From Chloroflexota bacterium (GTDB taxonomy: Bacteria > Chloroflexota > Dehalococcoidia > SM23-28-2 > RBG-16-64-32), in the NCBI GenBank assembly GCA_005882715.1, contig VBEI01000013.1, positions 1 through 7,930 on the forward strand: a stretch of DNA of 7,930 nucleotides, given 5' to 3'. The notes below the pieces were generated by a model. It was given only the letters and a program-made list of their open reading frames with translations. It searched no databases and was not told the origin of the DNA. Of this stretch, positions 6,403-7,930 are shown piece by piece; position 1 is the stretch's first letter, and the number at the start of each line of letters is the position of its first letter. Made by a program: the position numbers and the translations under genes.

Positions 6403-6432
6403 TTGAAAGATTGTGCCCACGTGTGCCATATT
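6403..6432 (+). promoter_or_regulatory. Possible promoter for the leader ORF, small membrane protein and thiE
   Basis: TTGAAA at 6403-6408 and CATATT at 6427-6432 are 18 bases apart, and TGC just before the -10 resembles an extended -10. The expected start near 6439-6440 would fall only a few bases before the small ORF at 6443. This rests on sequence matching alone. Confidence 0.4.
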
Positions 6433-6442
6433 CTTGCGTACG

Positions 6443-6469
6443 ATGAAGATCATACGACGAAGCGCCTAA
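6443..6469 (+). CDS. Putative 8-codon leader ORF (MKIIRRSA)
   Basis: ATG 6443 runs eight codons to TAA 6467-6469, whose last A begins the ATG of the 53-aa ORF (TAATG). If transcription starts near 6440 it would be almost leaderless. It might couple translation of the next gene. It is too short to tell from chance by sequence alone. Confidence 0.25.
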   Translation: MKIIRRSA

Positions 6470-6630
6470 TGAAGACTCCGTTGCGCTTAATCTTCGGCCT
6501 CGTTCTCGGGCTGGCCCTTGGCTATGGCCTTACCCTTCTCGCCCGCCCCGCCGCGTCACGCCGCGTCCGCCGCCGGCCGCTATCCGCCCGCACGCCAAAG
6601 GACGTCCGAGACCGCGAGCCCGTCCACTGA
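6469..6630 (+). CDS. Small single-span membrane protein with basic tail
   Basis: This 53-aa protein has a clear membrane segment, LRLIFGLVLGLALGYGLTLL (5-24), followed by an arginine-rich, presumably cytoplasmic tail (28-53). The family is unknown. ATG 6469 is preferred over the longer open frame from 6202, which would run opposite to the two-helix membrane gene. Its TGA (6628-6630) overlaps the CTG proposed for thiE as CTGA, so the two are probably translated together. Confidence 0.5.
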   Translation: MKTPLRLIFGLVLGLALGYGLTLLARPAASRRVRRRPLSARTPKDVRDREPVH

Positions 6631-7259
6631 GCGAAGGGGCCCGGCACAACGCCCTGCGCGGTCTTTACGTCATCATCGACACTGCGGCCTGTGCGGGACG
6701 CGATCCGCTGGGCATCGCCGGCGCGGCAATCGACGGCGGCGCCCGACTCATCCAGCTGCGCGACAAAGTCAACGAGAAAGGTGTCCAGCTCCCCCTCGCC
6801 CAAGCACTGGCCTCGCTTTGCCGAGAGGCACATCTATTATTCATCGTGAACGACCACGCCGATCTCGCGCAGGCAGTGGGCGCGGACGGCGTCCATGTCG
6901 GTCAGAAGGACCTTCCGATCAAGGTCGTGCGCCACTTAGTCGGCTCTGAGATGATCGTCGGCGCCTCGACGAATAATGCGCACGAGGCGCGGCGCGCTCA
7001 AGCCGATGGCGCCGACTACGTGTCGGTCGGACGGCTGTTCGAAACCGGGTCCAAGGCCGACACGCGCCCGGCGAGCACCGACACCATTCGGGAGGTCAAG
7101 ATTGCGGTTTCGGTGCCCGTATGTGCCATCGGCGGCATCAACGAGTCGAACATCGATCAGGTGATCGCAGCCGGAGCGGATATGGTGGCAGTGATCAGCG
7201 CGGTCTGCTCGGCGCCGGACCCGCGCGATGCGGCGCGGAGGTTGGCGGGACATTTCTAA
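6627..7259 (+). CDS. thiE: Thiamine phosphate synthase
   Basis: ThiE joins HMP pyrophosphate with thiazole phosphate to give thiamine phosphate in the cytoplasm. The frame shows the family signatures: LRGLYVIID (10-18), IQLRDK (42-47, pyrimidine diphosphate binding), NDHADLA (75-81), GVHVGQKDLP (88-97), GAS (112-114), FETGSKAD (138-145), AIGGI (167-171) and VISAV (189-193). From CTG 6627 the product is 210 aa, the usual ThiE length. The first ordinary start codon is GTG 6846, which would remove 73 residues including the QLRDK site, so it is not the real start. Between the upstream in-frame TGA (6444-6446) and 6846 I find no ATG, GTG or TTG. A CTG start, frameshift, or sequence error must explain this. 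No TPP riboswitch motif was seen upstream. Confidence 0.88.
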   Translation: MSEGARHNALRGLYVIIDTAACAGRDPLGIAGAAIDGGARLIQLRDKVNEKGVQLPLAQALASLCREAHLLFIVNDHADLAQAVGADGVHVGQKDLPIKVVRHLVGSEMIVGASTNNAHEARRAQADGADYVSVGRLFETGSKADTRPASTDTIREVKIAVSVPVCAIGGINESNIDQVIAAGADMVAVISAVCSAPDPRDAARRLAGHF

Positions 7260-7290
7260 GCGTGCAGCGAAACAGGCAATAAGTCGTGTG

Positions 7291-7319
7291 TTGTGCCCGA
7301 TTCCGGAATGCCGTATCAT
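7291..7319 (+). promoter_or_regulatory. Possible promoter with palindrome in its spacer, before the DUF1326-like gene
   Basis: TTGTGC (7291-7296) and TATCAT (7314-7319, 5 of 6 to consensus) are 17 bases apart. The perfect palindrome ATTCCGGAAT (7300-7309) fills the spacer and could bind a regulator. The leader to the ATG at 7463 would be about 135 bases. Confidence 0.35.
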
Positions 7320-7386
7320 CCTGTGACGCAGTTCACTGCCTGACCGCTACCGAAGCCCATACAGTCAGCGCACAGAACCGACGGAA

Positions 7387-7419
7387 GGGGGGTGGTGGCA
7401 TCACCTCGCAGATCGCCCC
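7387..7419 (+). other. Possible nested hairpin in the leader of the DUF1326-like gene
   Basis: GGTG (7394-7397) pairs with CACC (7402-7405) over the loop GCAT, inside a possible outer pairing of GGGG (7387-7390) with CCCC (7416-7419). No T-run follows, so it is not a clear terminator. It matches no riboswitch class that I recognise. Confidence 0.2.
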
Positions 7420-7450
7420 AGCAACTAAGCCCGCAAGTTATATCTAGTTG

Positions 7451-7456
7451 AAGGAG
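7451..7456 (+). promoter_or_regulatory. Strong ribosome binding site AAGGAG
   Basis: It lies six bases before ATG 7463 and fixes that start. It is one of the best-matched sites in the window, which suggests efficient translation of the DUF1326-like protein. Confidence 0.85.
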
Positions 7457-7462
7457 TTGACA

Positions 7463-7930
7463 ATGGCTTACTCATTGGAAGGAACCCTTCTCGAAGTCTG
7501 CACCTGCAACGTACTCTGCCCCTGCTGGATCGGCGAAGACCCGGACGGCGATGGCTACTGCGACGCCGTCATGGCCTGGCACATCGATCGCGGCACGATT
7601 AACGGCACCGACGTCTCTGACCTGACCATGAGCCTGATCAACCACATCCCGGGCAATGTGCTGGCGGGCAACTGGAAGGTCGCCCTGTTTGTAGACGACA
7701 AGGCCAGCGACCAGCAGCATCAGGCCATGGTCGACGCGTTTTCCGGCAAATTGGGGGGCCCGCTCGCCGACACCGCGCAACTGATCGGCGAGGTCGTCGC
7801 CGTGGAAAAGATGCCGATCAATTATCAGCTCAACGAGGGCAAGGGAACGCTCCGGATCGGCACCGTCGTGGACACCGAGATGGAGCCCTACCGCGGCCCC
7901 ACCGGCGTGGTGACGACGCTGAACGAGAGC
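7463..7930 (+). CDS. DUF1326-like protein, C-terminus beyond window
   Basis: 156 residues are visible with no stop before the right edge. The N-terminus MAYSLEGTLLEVCTCN contains the C13-x-C15-x3-C19-P-C21 motif (CTCNVLCPCW), the hallmark of DUF1326 proteins, where the cysteines probably bind a metal or a redox group. The rest (IPGNVLAGNWKVALFVDD, INYQLNEGKGTLRIGT) matches the family's beta-rich body. Members are about 200 aa, so roughly a quarter is missing. The function is unknown. There is no signal peptide. It has its own leader and a strong ribosome site, so it is probably a separate transcription unit from thiE, which ends 203 bases before. Confidence 0.88.
   Translation, partial: MAYSLEGTLLEVCTCNVLCPCWIGEDPDGDGYCDAVMAWHIDRGTINGTDVSDLTMSLINHIPGNVLAGNWKVALFVDDKASDQQHQAMVDAFSGKLGGPLADTAQLIGEVVAVEKMPINYQLNEGKGTLRIGTVVDTEMEPYRGPTGVVTTLNES

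Noticed and set aside
6202..6468. Long plus-strand extension of the 53-aa ORF
   Set aside because: It lies opposite the two-helix membrane gene and has no membrane or domain pattern before M at 6469.
6345..6660. TPP riboswitch before thiE
   Set aside because: I found no CTGAGA or matching conserved partner segment, and little room between the putative start near 6440 and the first ORF.

Overview
The window is GC-rich, densely coded bacterial DNA. It looks like an uncultured, possibly Chloroflexota-like (Dehalococcoidia/SAR202-type) genome. The reasons are the gene mix (luciferase-like flavin monooxygenase, DUF3052-like and DUF1326-like proteins, a sigma/anti-sigma fusion) and dispersed repeats ending in GGAATGACA or AGGATGACA. 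The taxonomic call is an inference from impression, with no marker gene to confirm it.

Layout. The left edge (1-818, minus) carries most of a luciferase-like flavin-dependent oxidoreductase that runs off the window. A 251-bp divergent spacer with a perfect TATAAT and an imperfect dyad leads into a plus-strand cluster (1070-4349). The cluster encodes a ferritin-like diiron protein with an intact ligand set, a 2x[4Fe-4S] ferredoxin, a second ferritin-like helical protein lacking the usual ExxH pairs, a VTT/DedA-type membrane protein, and a protein with a beta-rich N-terminus and a DUF3052-like C-terminus. The last two overlap by TAATG. A 157-bp element with 28-bp imperfect inverted ends sits exactly between the ferredoxin and the second ferritin-like gene. 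Related fragments lie in the divergent spacer (948-1007) and in the convergent spacer at 4391-4496.

On the minus strand, 4506-5843 encodes one polypeptide joining an ECF sigma factor, a zinc-finger anti-sigma domain, a membrane segment and a Pro/Ser/Thr-rich extracytoplasmic tail. A small two-helix membrane protein (6051-6344) lies upstream in the same orientation. Divergent from it is a plus-strand set: an 8-codon leader ORF, a 53-aa single-helix basic protein, and thiE (thiamine phosphate synthase), which has no ATG/GTG/TTG in the expected place. The right edge holds a DUF1326-like protein, cut by the window, with a strong ribosome binding site.

How they may work together. The diiron protein, ferredoxin and second helical protein read like an uncharacterised redox or oxygenase module, perhaps with the divergent flavin enzyme, but no substrate can be read from the sequence. 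The sigma fusion and its two-helix neighbour look like a one-piece envelope-sensing regulator. I saw no tRNA, rRNA, CRISPR array, transposase or TPP riboswitch.
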